Shown: positions 32,527 to 41,583 of the stretch, piece after piece
Position numbering within the stretch: the stretch's first letter is position 1
Layout: every line of letters starts with the position of its first letter
NCBI RefSeq assembly: GCF_003865345.1
Contig: NZ_RMVE01000002.1
Location: forward strand, 186,001-250,000
Source: Nonlabens xiamenensis
GTDB taxonomy: Bacteria; Bacteroidota; Bacteroidia; Flavobacteriales; Flavobacteriaceae
Direction: 5' to 3'
Length of the DNA stretch: 64,000 bases
Notes under the pieces: model-generated
The model's input: only the letters and a program-made list of their open reading frames with translations
Databases searched by the model: none
What the model was told of the DNA's origin: nothing
Position numbers and translations under genes: made by a program

Positions 32527-35484
32527 CTATTTTTTGATAAAACGTTCAGTTAGCGTGTTACCATCTGCCGTTGTCACCTGCAAGATGTAAACTCCATCCT
32601 TTAGTTCAGAGACTTCGATTTGTTGAGAGAAATCTCTTTTGATCACGACTTGTCCTAATGTGTTATAGATGGCCAGATGTGAACCTTCTCCGTTTAGGAC
32701 TTCAAGGTTGAGCAGTTCTTGACCTACAGGATTAGGGTATAATTTAAGGTCAGATCCCGATAGGGTCAACTCGTCAGCACCGTATCCTGAAGAATAGAAG
32801 GAAAACGGGTCATCACCAAGTAGAGTGATTGTATAATCTTCAACCTCCCCATAATTAACCGTTTGACAGGGCCCAGAAATCACTCCAAAGTATTGAATGA
32901 CTCGCATACGTGTCCTACCATAGCCTATATTCTGAGGGACTGTAATATCCTCAATAAGATTTCTTTCACTAGTTTCTGCAGCAAAAAATACTAACTCATT
33001 GCTGTCGTCAAAATCTCCGTCACGGTTGTAATCGATATATACAGCATAATCCTCTGGATAGGGCTGATTATCCGGCCATCCTCCTTGAATGTAGAATCTC
33101 GTTACTTGATTAGGTGCAAAGGTCATATCTAGTTCACGGACTTCAGTAAAATCACTATACCCGTTTTCTGAAGGACCAGTTCTGTTATCGATCTCATTTA
33201 CCACATCAGGGTTATCTAGAGACTGAACCCATACCCGTTGAATCCATTCAAATTCATTATCAGGTGCTGCATTCCCATTCTGACAATAATTGGTACTTGG
33301 CGGGATTGCTCGGGCACCCACGTCTATTCTGATATCATCAATGGCCCAATCTGCTGTTTGGGAAGAGGACAGTATTCTTCTAAATCTCAATTTGAAAGAG
33401 GAATTTACGATTGGTATGTATGGACTCAAGTCCACATAATGTCTTTCCCATTGATCGCTCACTGGGATTGGACTCCCATGCCATACATCTATGTAGGCTC
33501 CAGGAGCAATTTCCATTTCGAGCGTTAATTGACCGAGAATGCCTTCCCCAGCTTTATGTTCTAAAAAACTTACACTGACATACTGCTCACTCCCCACGAT
33601 TATATTCGGACTCACCAAACTCGCAGTGTTGAAAGGAGGCTGATTATAGGAACCACCATTGTTCACCGTACTTTCAACAAAGGCATAATATTCTCCATGT
33701 CCAGCTGCATCAGGACCAGTTCCAACAGTGGGGGTTGACCCTGAAGTTATCGTCCAATCGATATCATCTTGGAGGCTTTGTGTCCAAAGACCAGGATTAT
33801 TGGATTCAAAGCTTTCGTCGTATGGGAAAAAGGAAACAATTCCTTCAGAAAGCACGCCTGGAGAAACTACTTGATCAACACCTGTCAAAATCAATGTAAA
33901 ATTTTGAAGATCATTAGTTTGCCTAGGTTTACGACTGACCGTTATCGTATATTCTCCCGAGGCGTTGGGTATGTCTATACGCTCAAACGGATCCACAACA
34001 TTATCTCCACGTTCATGAGTTCCCAAACTGGATAGTTTGTAAGGAAAAAATTCCTGCCCATTTTGAGAGATTCTAACGTCTAGGTCATTGACCAGTACAG
34101 GTGTAGGATCATTAATTCTATCTACTACAGATCCAGGTTGATCTGTCCAAGAGATCGACGCCATAAGATCTTCAATATTGCTTGCTCTAACAGTAATAGA
34201 ATAGGTTTGAGATTCATGAATTGAAAGCTCTTCAATCAGGGTAGAGTTTCCATTGTTATTCATCGTCTCGATTAGTTTTTTCATGTCCAACATACCCCAA
34301 CCCGTATACGTATCCGGACCAGCTGGGGCTATATCTCGAGCAGTGTGTAAAGCCAGACCTTTCAGAGTTGCCGCCGGCATAAAACTACCAGTCAAATTAT
34401 GATGATGCTCTTGAGCCAATAACAGAGAACCTGAAACGTTTGGAGCTGCCATTGAGGTTCCTGTCGAATAACCATAATCAGCTGGATTATCACGCTCAGA
34501 AGAATAGACTCTGTCACCTTGCCCAGCAATATCCGGCTTGATCCTAAGATCGTCAGTTGGTCCTTGACTACTAAATGATAGATAAGTTGGTGTGTCTCCG
34601 AAAATTGACTGAAACGCAGCAGCTACCGTTAAACCGTTTTTGCTTACAGTGAGGTTTGATAGATGGTCTTTATCAGTCAGACCATTCACTGGATTTGAAT
34701 TGACACCTTCCAGAGCATCATTTCCCGCAGCAAAGACCGGAAGGTAATAGGGGGCATTATAAGTAATCTCATCAAAAGCCCGTGCTCTTATATTGTATCG
34801 ACCTAAATCTGTAGGGTCGCCACCCTGTAAGTGATAAGCACCGTAGCTGTGATTAGAAAGAAGCATACCCTCAAGGGCAGCTTCTGCTGCTTCACGATCA
34901 TCAAGAAAAGCATCATAAGCCTTCAGAGAAGCCTTTGGGGACATACCCTCAACTCTTGGTTGTACTCCCTGCGCTACAAGAGTTCCTGCTACGTGAGTAG
35001 CATGATCATCTGATTTAAACAAAGCAAAAGCCAAAGTATAATCATCACCTATTGTAATTTTTGAGTCCCCATTTGAATCCAAAAACTCCTGGTGGATGAA
35101 CCACGGATGGTTGGGATCCCACATGTACATGACCATATTTTCGCCTTCAAGATTAAGGCCTAAAGCGCCTCCAGGCTTGACGTCGTCAGTATTGGTAGCA
35201 ATCTCAGAAGATGTGTTATAGCTAACAATATATTGGGGATTTCCTTTTGCGTCAAACGAGTTCAAAAAGGCTGTTCTACCATCTTTTGTGGTTATCGTTT
35301 CAGCAACATTTTTGGCCTTGGCCTGTTTCATCAGGTCAGCATGAGCGTTTTCAGACTTGACCATCATCGATTTCAGCTTGGTCTTATTGTAGTCTTTAGT
35401 GTATCGAGCTCTTTGTTCTCTGGTTTGGGCTAAACCAAGAGCGGTACAAAAAAGAAACACAATTCCAGGGAGAAACTGTTTCAT
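32527..35484 (-). CDS. Secreted S8 subtilisin-like protease with GEVED and type IX sorting domains
   Basis: A 985-residue exported protease. Signal peptide to residue 20 (IVFLFCTALGLAQ); catalytic triad D123 (in MWDPN), H164 (HATHVAGT) and S344 (GTSMAAPN); oxyanion Asn N255 (AAGND). After the peptidase come beta-rich regions, a GEVED-type domain near the C-terminus (DRGD-like IDYNRDGDFDD, VNYGEVEDYTI) and a type A type-IX-secretion sorting tail (LYPNPVGQELLNLEV...LKDGVYILQV...ERFIKK). It is exported by T9SS and degrades protein outside the cell. It is a single gene with a terminator. Confidence 0.94.
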   Translation of the reverse strand: MKQFLPGIVFLFCTALGLAQTREQRARYTKDYNKTKLKSMMVKSENAHADLMKQAKAKNVAETITTKDGRTAFLNSFDAKGNPQYIVSYNTSSEIATNTDDVKPGGALGLNLEGENMVMYMWDPNHPWFIHQEFLDSNGDSKITIGDDYTLAFALFKSDDHATHVAGTLVAQGVQPRVEGMSPKASLKAYDAFLDDREAAEAALEGMLLSNHSYGAYHLQGGDPTDLGRYNIRARAFDEITYNAPYYLPVFAAGNDALEGVNSNPVNGLTDKDHLSNLTVSKNGLTVAAAFQSIFGDTPTYLSFSSQGPTDDLRIKPDIAGQGDRVYSSERDNPADYGYSTGTSMAAPNVSGSLLLAQEHHHNLTGSFMPAATLKGLALHTARDIAPAGPDTYTGWGMLDMKKLIETMNNNGNSTLIEELSIHESQTYSITVRASNIEDLMASISWTDQPGSVVDRINDPTPVLVNDLDVRISQNGQEFFPYKLSSLGTHERGDNVVDPFERIDIPNASGEYTITVSRKPRQTNDLQNFTLILTGVDQVVSPGVLSEGIVSFFPYDESFESNNPGLWTQSLQDDIDWTITSGSTPTVGTGPDAAGHGEYYAFVESTVNNGGSYNQPPFNTASLVSPNIIVGSEQYVSVSFLEHKAGEGILGQLTLEMEIAPGAYIDVWHGSPIPVSDQWERHYVDLSPYIPIVNSSFKLRFRRILSSSQTADWAIDDIRIDVGARAIPPSTNYCQNGNAAPDNEFEWIQRVWVQSLDNPDVVNEIDNRTGPSENGYSDFTEVRELDMTFAPNQVTRFYIQGGWPDNQPYPEDYAVYIDYNRDGDFDDSNELVFFAAETSERNLIEDITVPQNIGYGRTRMRVIQYFGVISGPCQTVNYGEVEDYTITLLGDDPFSFYSSGYGADELTLSGSDLKLYPNPVGQELLNLEVLNGEGSHLAIYNTLGQVVIKRDFSQQIEVSELKDGVYILQVTTADGNTLTERFIKK

Positions 35485-35966
35485 AATAAAATTGTTTTAA
35501 GGGTTAATAGTTTTAAATATTTGTTAAATAAAATGGGTTTTTCCTTTTCAACCAAATAAAAATTCTTAAAAATTTCACCCTTTAATCCTAGATGTTTAGT
35601 AGGTTATAACTGCGCTCAGCCTATTTTCCCTAGGAAAATTCATACTTCTTCTGAGTCAATTTTTTTTTTAAATGATCACATTAGTTTCAACAATCACCTT
35701 CCCTACTTTTGTGATTGTTAATGGTTTTTTTAGTTTATGATATCTGCTTCTGTTTGATCTTTATTCTGGCATATCTAAGTTTCTTATTTCATTAGGTCGT
35801 CGTATATACAGCTTCCAACAACACCTTGTACTGCTCGTTTGGTTTGGTTTCACAGTTCAATCAAGAGCTGATCTTTTCGCTAACTAGAAAACTCTGATTC
35901 AAAAAACGAAAAGGTTCAATTCATTTTTTCTGAATAACTTTATCGTCCCTTCAAAATCACAATGCT
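35485..35966. other. Gene-free AT-rich interval
   Basis: About 480 bp upstream of two divergent genes. It contains an inverted repeat, AACAATCAC (35689-35697) and GTGATTGTT (35711-35719), that brackets a plus-strand TACTTTTG promoter-like box (35704-35711). No gene is seen. Confidence 0.5.
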
Positions 35967-37241
35967 TTGATACGTTCCCTTATATTATTCTTAATTTGTT
36001 CTTCCTGGATCTATGCCCAGGATATGGTATCGCCTACACCACTTCAACAAGCGATTAAAACAGAGAGTTCGCTGATCAAAGACCAACTGATCAGTTTGCG
36101 CCGCGACCTTCACCAGCATCCCGAAATAGCCGGAAATGAAAAACGAACCTCTGCGGTGATCAGCAAATTATTGAATGACTTGGGTTTAGAAGTTCATGAG
36201 GCTGTAGGTGGATATGGTGTAGTGGGCATCCTAAAAACTGATAAACCAGGAAAACATATTGCATGGCGAGCTGATATAGATGCATTAAGCACCAACTTAG
36301 AAGAGGATCCGGCGGACTTTAAATCGGTGAATAAAGGAGTGCGCCATATTTGTGGTCATGACGTACATACGACCATTGCCCTAGGTATTGCTCATAGTCT
36401 GACCCAGCTCAAAGCGCAACTTTCTGGAACGTATTATTTTGTTTTTCAACCCGCCGAGGAGAATATCACTGGCGCCAAAGCGATGTTGGACGACGGACTC
36501 TTGGACTTGATCCAACCGGACGAATTCTTTGCCTTGCATATGACTCCTTTCCCCACTGGAATAGTAGCTACAAAACCAGGCGAACTGTACGCTCATTACA
36601 AAAAAGTTGTCGTACGCCTTGATACCCAAGATCCAAAGATTATTGACGCCGTTAAGGAGCAAATGCGCACGCTGACTACAGTAAAAGATACCATGTTTGG
36701 CAAGGATAGTTCTTTCGAGGATCCGATCAAAGGTATCGTGGGTACTGAAAGTATTTACCAGAAGTATAGCTTTCGCGAAAGCGATATTTGGGCACAACAA
36801 GAGGGAGAACAAACTATTTTACACACCTATTATAGTTTTAGTGACGATGCGGCACTATCCGACGCTGGTCTACAGCTCCAAAACCTATTTGACCATGAGG
36901 AACTGAGTACTTATATCAAGAGCTGCGATTTTGAGCCTGTTTCCTATGTATTAAAAAATCATCCCGAAACCACGAGAGCGGCCCTAGAGACCCTCCAACA
37001 ACAATTTCCGCAACAAACTCTCGAGCTTAGCGGTGTCTTTCCAGGTGGCCGCAGTGATGATTTTGCTCTTTTTTTAGACAAAGTACCTGGCACTTACTTT
37101 TTTGTGGGAGCTACGGATGTTGAAAAAAACATTATTGCCATGCCTCATGCACCATTTTTTCAAGTTGATGAAAAAGTGATCGGGCAAAGTGTGGAAATTT
37201 TTGGCTGGCTGATGGCCAAACGTGCCAGATCTCCACGCTAA
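35967..37241 (+). CDS. Exported M20-family amidohydrolase/peptidase
   Basis: A 424-residue metallo-hydrolase of the M20 (hippurate/IAA-amino-acid hydrolase) type. Metal and substrate motifs are RRDLHQHPEIAGNE, AWRADIDAL, HICGHDVHT and FQPAEENITGAKAML. The only start giving a signal peptide (LILFLICSSWIYAQ) is a TTG at 35967; the nearest ATG, five bases upstream, is out of frame. The enzyme would act in the periplasm on N-acyl amino acids or small peptides. A palindrome copy at 36769 encodes SFRES. Confidence 0.88.
   Translation: MIRSLILFLICSSWIYAQDMVSPTPLQQAIKTESSLIKDQLISLRRDLHQHPEIAGNEKRTSAVISKLLNDLGLEVHEAVGGYGVVGILKTDKPGKHIAWRADIDALSTNLEEDPADFKSVNKGVRHICGHDVHTTIALGIAHSLTQLKAQLSGTYYFVFQPAEENITGAKAMLDDGLLDLIQPDEFFALHMTPFPTGIVATKPGELYAHYKKVVVRLDTQDPKIIDAVKEQMRTLTTVKDTMFGKDSSFEDPIKGIVGTESIYQKYSFRESDIWAQQEGEQTILHTYYSFSDDAALSDAGLQLQNLFDHEELSTYIKSCDFEPVSYVLKNHPETTRAALETLQQQFPQQTLELSGVFPGGRSDDFALFLDKVPGTYFFVGATDVEKNIIAMPHAPFFQVDEKVIGQSVEIFGWLMAKRARSPR
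36769..36782. repeat. Palindrome GCTTTCGCGAAAGC
   Basis: Exact copy in the M20 amidohydrolase gene, read as SFRES. Confidence 0.95.
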
Positions 37242-37331
37242 AATCACGGTGGAAATTCCTCAACTCGGGTGCTGAGCAAAAAACTTCTTAGGAAAGTAAG
37301 TGAGCGTATTTTACGTTTAGCCTATTGCACC

Positions 37332-37339
37332 TATATTTG
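37332..37339 (+). promoter_or_regulatory. -7 promoter box of tRNA-Arg
   Basis: TATATTTG ends 7 bp before the tRNA 5' end. Confidence 0.6.
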
Positions 37340-37346
37340 TCCAATG

Positions 37347-37416
37347 GCCTCGTAGTTCAACGGATAGAATAGAAGTTTCCTAAACTTTAGATCCAGGTTC
37401 GATTCCTGGCGAGGCT
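37347..37416 (+). tRNA. tRNA-Arg(CCT)
   Basis: Acceptor arms GCCTCGT and GCGAGGC, anticodon arm GAAGT-TTCCTAA-ACTTT with anticodon CCT, and a T-arm CCAGG-TTCGATT-CCTGG fold well. It is short because the D-loop and variable loop are small. CCA is not encoded. Confidence 0.9.
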
Positions 37417-37443
37417 ACAACTATTTTCACAATCTCTACCATA

Positions 37444-37480
37444 AAAAACACCGCTTGGTGCATTGACCAAACGGTGCTTT
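37444..37480 (-). terminator. Terminator of the four-helix-bundle gene
   Basis: On the minus strand CACCGTTTGGT and ACCAAGCGGTG pair around a 6-nt loop and are followed by TTTTTTAT, 25 bp beyond the stop at 37505. Confidence 0.75.
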
Positions 37481-37504
37481 CTATATCTGGACAGCGATCT
37501 TTTA

Positions 37505-37978
37505 TCAGATCACATCTTCCATTGTTTTGATGTTATTCAAGGTATTTTTGATTCCAGACAGCTGATATTCCAATACAGGTTGAGCACCACCTAAGTAATC
37601 ACTTTTTTCCAGTACCTCTTCATAATCTGCAACAGCAGCTTCATCACCACGTATACATTCTTCCAAGATTGCTTCATCATCATTGCCAGTAAAAGCAGTT
37701 TTGATATCCATCCACATGCGGTGGGCGGCTGCGGTAGTACTTCCTTTTTCTGCTGGTTGGCCGTTTAAATCTCGGATGGCTTTATCCAGTTCAGTAGCAT
37801 TTTGGCTACGTGCTGCGGCCTGACCTACAAAATAATTTTTTAGACGTGAATCATCAGCATCTTTAATGGCCGTACGGTATCCGTTTTCAGCATCATAGTT
37901 TTTTTCCAGTAATTTATTGAGCGCATCAATTGTCTCTTCCTGGCTCATGCGTCTGGCTTTTTCTCTAGTTGTTTCCAT
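37505..37978 (-). CDS. PA2169/DUF2383-type four-helix-bundle protein
   Basis: A 157-residue, all-helical acidic protein: EETIDALNKLLEKNYDAENGYRTA, LKNYFVGQAAARSQNATELDKAIRDL, and CIRGDEAAVADYEEVLE. These match the PA2169 family four-helix bundle (DUF2383), ferritin-like in shape, linked to stress and stationary phase in other bacteria. The Glu/Asp/His positions of a ferritin di-iron site are not clearly present. It is followed by a strong terminator. Confidence 0.88.
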   Translation of the reverse strand: METTREKARRMSQEETIDALNKLLEKNYDAENGYRTAIKDADDSRLKNYFVGQAAARSQNATELDKAIRDLNGQPAEKGSTTAAAHRMWMDIKTAFTGNDDEAILEECIRGDEAAVADYEEVLEKSDYLGGAQPVLEYQLSGIKNTLNNIKTMEDVI

Positions 37979-38017
37979 AGTAATTTTAGTTTTTTGAGTT
38001 AAGTAATAATTATTGTG

Positions 38018-38149
38018 TTATTGACTGGCTTCAATCTTTTTTTCAATTCGTTTCACACGTTTACCGCGTTTGTGTTCCATATAATAGTTATAGGCTTGAA
38101 AAGCCAATTGTGCCACGGTCAATACCTTAAAGAATCGCTTCATTTTCAT
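38018..38149 (-). CDS. Small 43-residue basic protein
   Basis: From the ATG at 38149 the frame gives a 43-residue protein with a short hydrophobic N-terminal half (FFKVLTVAQLAFQAYNYYM) and a very basic tail (KRGKRVKRIEKKIEASQ). A second ATG lies two codons in. It sits 39 bp upstream of the DUF2383 gene on the same strand, so it may be the first gene of that transcript. No family recognised. Confidence 0.5.
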   Translation of the reverse strand: MKMKRFFKVLTVAQLAFQAYNYYMEHKRGKRVKRIEKKIEASQ

Positions 38150-38380
38150 GGGTTGTTTTTCTTTTAAAGATATGCACTGTACACGCTGAACCCCAGAAGA
38201 TTAATATTCTTTAACAGCAGGTCGCCAATATTTTGCCAAAGAAAACTCCCACAAATTTGCAGTCGGCCATCACTGTATCAAATCATCGTTTTCTACTGAC
38301 CACTGTCCTGAAACTTTACCATTGCCTTAAGAGTTACAAGGCCATTTAAATCCTTAATTTAATACTGCAATAACCACAGT

Positions 38381-40186
38381 ATGGACCTCAATATCATTTT
38401 GGTGTTTTCGATCATATTGATCGCTGTAGTGCTGTTTATAACAGAACTATTTCCTATCGATAAGGTGGCTTTTGTGATTATCGCTTTCCTGGTACTTTTC
38501 AACCTCACTACTCCAGAAGAAGCCATCAGTGGATTCTCTAATCCGGCTACTATCACTATACTGTGCCTGATGATTTTGGCAGTAGGACTGGAGGATAATG
38601 GTGTGATACAGTGGCTTACCGATGGAATTAAAAAACTGACTTTGTTACCGCTGATCCTGATCGCTCCAGCATTTATGTTGATCAGTGCGACTGTTTCTGC
38701 CTTTATCAGTACGACGGCGGTAGTCATTATATTTATCAAGATCGTTTCCCAATTAGCAGATAGATACGGCTTCTCCCGGGCCAAAATATTAATGCCTATC
38801 TCCTTTGCCGGAATCCTTGGCGGTAGTTGTACCTTGATGGGAACTTCCACGAACCTGTTGGTCAACAGCATCTCACAAAATTTAGGCGCAGAACGTTTGG
38901 GTTTTTTCGAATTCACTCTTTATGGATTGTGCTTTTTAGCCATAGGTGTCGTGTTTATGGGTATTGCTCAATACTGGTTGCCCAAGGAACGTGAGGATCT
39001 CCTTAAAGAGGATTACGAAGTAGAGGACTACATTTTCACTTTGCAAGTAACCGCGGATGCTAAGGTCATCGGTAAAAAAATAGCAGATGTAGATTTTCTG
39101 ATAGACGACTCCACTACCCTACTTAAACTGTTACGCGAGGGCAAAGTCATTCATTCCCCCGGTAAATACATTAGTTTGCAGGCCAATGACAATTTGGTCT
39201 TGATGGGTGATTTGCAAGATATCCAGGAGTTGATCGTCACCGAGGGTTTTATTTTTAATGAAGAACGCTCCAAGAGTCACCTGCAGGCTTTCAGTAGGAA
39301 GGAAGGTGAGGCAGAGATGACTTACGTCGAAATTCTCGTGCTGCCAGGTTCCCACCTGATCGGGAAAACCTTACGTAAGGTAAGACGTATGAGTATCAAA
39401 GGTGCCTATCCCATCGCTTTGCGAAAAAGAAAAAATGTGCGCAATACCAAGGCACGTCTCCTGCGTAAGAACGTGGATGATATCAATATCAAGCCTGGGG
39501 ATAGATTACTGCTGGAAATGCAGGAACAACGGATTGCCCAATTACACGATATAGAAAATATTGCCATCCTGAACCAACACGAGTATGAGACCAAAACAAG
39601 CAACCTTAAAAAGTTTCTAGCGCTGTATGTACTTTTGGGAACCATTGCTGCAGCAGCTTCGGGTGTATTGACTATACTCAGCGCATCATTGGCGGGTGTA
39701 GCGGTAATGTTGTTGCTCAACCTGATTAGTTTACAGCAAATCTATCACCGTGTCAACTGGCAAATTATCTTTTTGCTGGCTGGAATGATACCCCTGGGAA
39801 TGGCCATGAATAATAGCGGTGCTGACCAGTGGTTGTCTGCGCAACTGCTGGAATTGTTTAGTCATCAATCACCCATCATTATTTTGGGACTCACCTTTGG
39901 TTGTACGATGTTATTGTCGGGTATTATTTCTAATAATGCCACGGCCATTATCATGACGCCAATTGCCATCGCTATTGCCTCGGGTTCGCAGTTGGATTTA
40001 AAACCTTTTATACTGGCGGTGATGTTTGCGGCCAACTTTAGTTTTTTCACACCAGTAGGTTACCAAACCAACACTTTGATCTATGGAACTGGGATTTATA
40101 AATTCAAACACTTTATCACTATCGGCGGACTCCTCTCACTGCTGCTTTGGGTAGCGGGAACCTTGATATTGTCTACCATGCTTTAA
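38381..40186 (+). CDS. SLC13-type permease with two central TrkA_C domains
   Basis: A 601-residue membrane protein. Six or so helices come first (IILIAVVLFITELFPIDKVAF, GFSNPATITILCLMILAVGLE, GGSCTLMGTSTNLLVNS), then two soluble TrkA_C (RCK_C) domains of about 85 residues each (residues 210-380), then more helices with GIISNNATAIIMTPIAIAIA and FFTPVGYQTNTLIYG. The NxT and related segments are the sodium/anion sites of the DASS superfamily. It probably imports sulfate or dicarboxylates. It is followed 11 bp later by an MscS gene. Confidence 0.9.
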   Translation: MDLNIILVFSIILIAVVLFITELFPIDKVAFVIIAFLVLFNLTTPEEAISGFSNPATITILCLMILAVGLEDNGVIQWLTDGIKKLTLLPLILIAPAFMLISATVSAFISTTAVVIIFIKIVSQLADRYGFSRAKILMPISFAGILGGSCTLMGTSTNLLVNSISQNLGAERLGFFEFTLYGLCFLAIGVVFMGIAQYWLPKEREDLLKEDYEVEDYIFTLQVTADAKVIGKKIADVDFLIDDSTTLLKLLREGKVIHSPGKYISLQANDNLVLMGDLQDIQELIVTEGFIFNEERSKSHLQAFSRKEGEAEMTYVEILVLPGSHLIGKTLRKVRRMSIKGAYPIALRKRKNVRNTKARLLRKNVDDINIKPGDRLLLEMQEQRIAQLHDIENIAILNQHEYETKTSNLKKFLALYVLLGTIAAAASGVLTILSASLAGVAVMLLLNLISLQQIYHRVNWQIIFLLAGMIPLGMAMNNSGADQWLSAQLLELFSHQSPIIILGLTFGCTMLLSGIISNNATAIIMTPIAIAIASGSQLDLKPFILAVMFAANFSFFTPVGYQTNTLIYGTGIYKFKHFITIGGLLSLLLWVAGTLILSTML

Positions 40187-40197
40187 AACACCTGCGT

Positions 40198-41091
40198 ATG
40201 GACGTTCAACAAAACAATGGGGCCTGGGACAGCCTCAGTAATAAATTGGAACATTGGTGGGATGCGATTATCCTCAGGTTACCCAACCTGGCTGTCGCTA
40301 TTATAGTAATCGTCATCAGTTATTTCTTTGCCAGACTTTTTAGTAAGCTGCTTTTAAATCTGTTGCGAAAGAAAATGAAAAACAGATCGGTGCGCCGCAT
40401 CCTGTCCAAAATGCTTTTCCTACTCATACTCTGTGCCGGCGGATTCATAGCGCTGGGTGTGCTGGACCTGGACAAAGCACTTACCTCTTTACTGGCTGGA
40501 GCTGGTGTGGTGGCTCTAGCAATAGGTCTTGCCCTTCAAGGTACATTATCCAACACCTTCTCTGGCGTCATGCTCTCCTTTATGCCACGTATCAAAATAG
40601 GAGATTATATTGAAACCGAAGATCATGCTGGTTTTGTTCACGAGATCAGTTTGCGCAACCTGGTCCTGCGCCGACCCGACAACCATTATGTCATCATGCC
40701 CAATTCAAAATTTATCGAAGAACCATTTATCAACTACTCCCTGCAAACCAGAGGAAGGGTGGCTGTTACTTGTGGTGTGGCATATGGAACAGACCTACGT
40801 CTGGTCAAAAAATTGGTGACCGACGCGATTACGGCAGACTTTCCGCCGCAACCTGGTGAACAAGTCCAATTCTATTTTACTACATTTAATGACAGTTCCA
40901 TAGATTTTATGGTCAGGTTTTGGATCGATTTTGTCAAAAAGAGCCAGATGTATGAAGCACAGGATCACGCTATCCTGCTCATCAATGATCTGTTTTCAGA
41001 ACACAATATTACTATCCCGTTCCCTATCAGAACCTTGGATCTGCCTCCTAACCCCTCAATAGAGATCAAAAATACGGATGATGGAAAATGA
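40198..41091 (+). CDS. MscS-family mechanosensitive channel
   Basis: A 297-residue small-conductance channel. I use the ATG at 40198, as the longer frame from 40147 runs inside the permease gene. It has one N-terminal helix, then the MscS core: the pore helix region AGAGVVALAIGLALQGTLSNTFSGVML with Ala/Gly packing, FMPRIKIGDYIETEDHAGFVHEISLR of the beta domain, and a C-terminal alpha/beta domain ending PFPIRTLDLP. It protects against osmotic down-shock. It lies in an operon with the SLC13 permease and a helical protein gene that overlaps its end by 14 bp. Confidence 0.92.
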   Translation: MDVQQNNGAWDSLSNKLEHWWDAIILRLPNLAVAIIVIVISYFFARLFSKLLLNLLRKKMKNRSVRRILSKMLFLLILCAGGFIALGVLDLDKALTSLLAGAGVVALAIGLALQGTLSNTFSGVMLSFMPRIKIGDYIETEDHAGFVHEISLRNLVLRRPDNHYVIMPNSKFIEEPFINYSLQTRGRVAVTCGVAYGTDLRLVKKLVTDAITADFPPQPGEQVQFYFTTFNDSSIDFMVRFWIDFVKKSQMYEAQDHAILLINDLFSEHNITIPFPIRTLDLPPNPSIEIKNTDDGK

Positions 41092-41521
41092 AAGATCACT
41101 TATCAAAAAACACTTCCAGGACTTGTTGACCCAACTGACGGACGCCTATTATTTTTACTCCCGGAGTTCGGCATGGACAGATCTTGAAGAAGTCACCTTT
41201 GCCTTTTTAGGTTGTGCAAATGTTTGTCGTAAGATTTCTATCGAGATCGTTGCCAGCCTCAAACAAATCGACCCGGATGCTAAATTTGATACGGATGGTA
41301 GTCTAGTCAATGGCTTGCAAATGGGCTGGACCGACATCAAGATTTCCCTGGGCATTGAAACTCGAGGAGACCTCATACGTATGGGACACCAACGCCTGGA
41401 AAAACTTCAACATCAACTGACCATGCTGGAGGAACTTCATTCCAATGAAAATGAACGCCAGTATATTGCCGGACTCAACCAGTTGTTGTCGCAACAGGAA
41501 AGGAATCTCCGTAATTTATAA
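41078..41521 (+). CDS. Helical protein of unknown function, downstream of mscS
   Basis: A 147-residue acidic, fully helical soluble protein (LIKKHFQDLLTQLTDAYYFYSR, FLGCANVCRKISIEIVASLK, GWTDIKISLGIETRGDLI, LEKLQHQLTMLEELHSNENE). The pattern recalls DUF2383-like four-helix bundles, as in the gene at 37505, but I cannot assign it. It overlaps the MscS gene by 14 bp, so translation is probably coupled. No signal peptide. Function unknown. Confidence 0.65.
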   Translation: MMENERSLIKKHFQDLLTQLTDAYYFYSRSSAWTDLEEVTFAFLGCANVCRKISIEIVASLKQIDPDAKFDTDGSLVNGLQMGWTDIKISLGIETRGDLIRMGHQRLEKLQHQLTMLEELHSNENERQYIAGLNQLLSQQERNLRNL

Positions 41522-41583
41522 GCCTTAGTCAAGACGCTACAATCAATGCTTGAGCGCTTTTTAACCCAATGAAATGAAGTCTC

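Noticed and set aside
38359-38916. A 185-residue minus-strand frame under the SLC13 permease
   Set aside because: Shadow of the permease's membrane helices in another frame.
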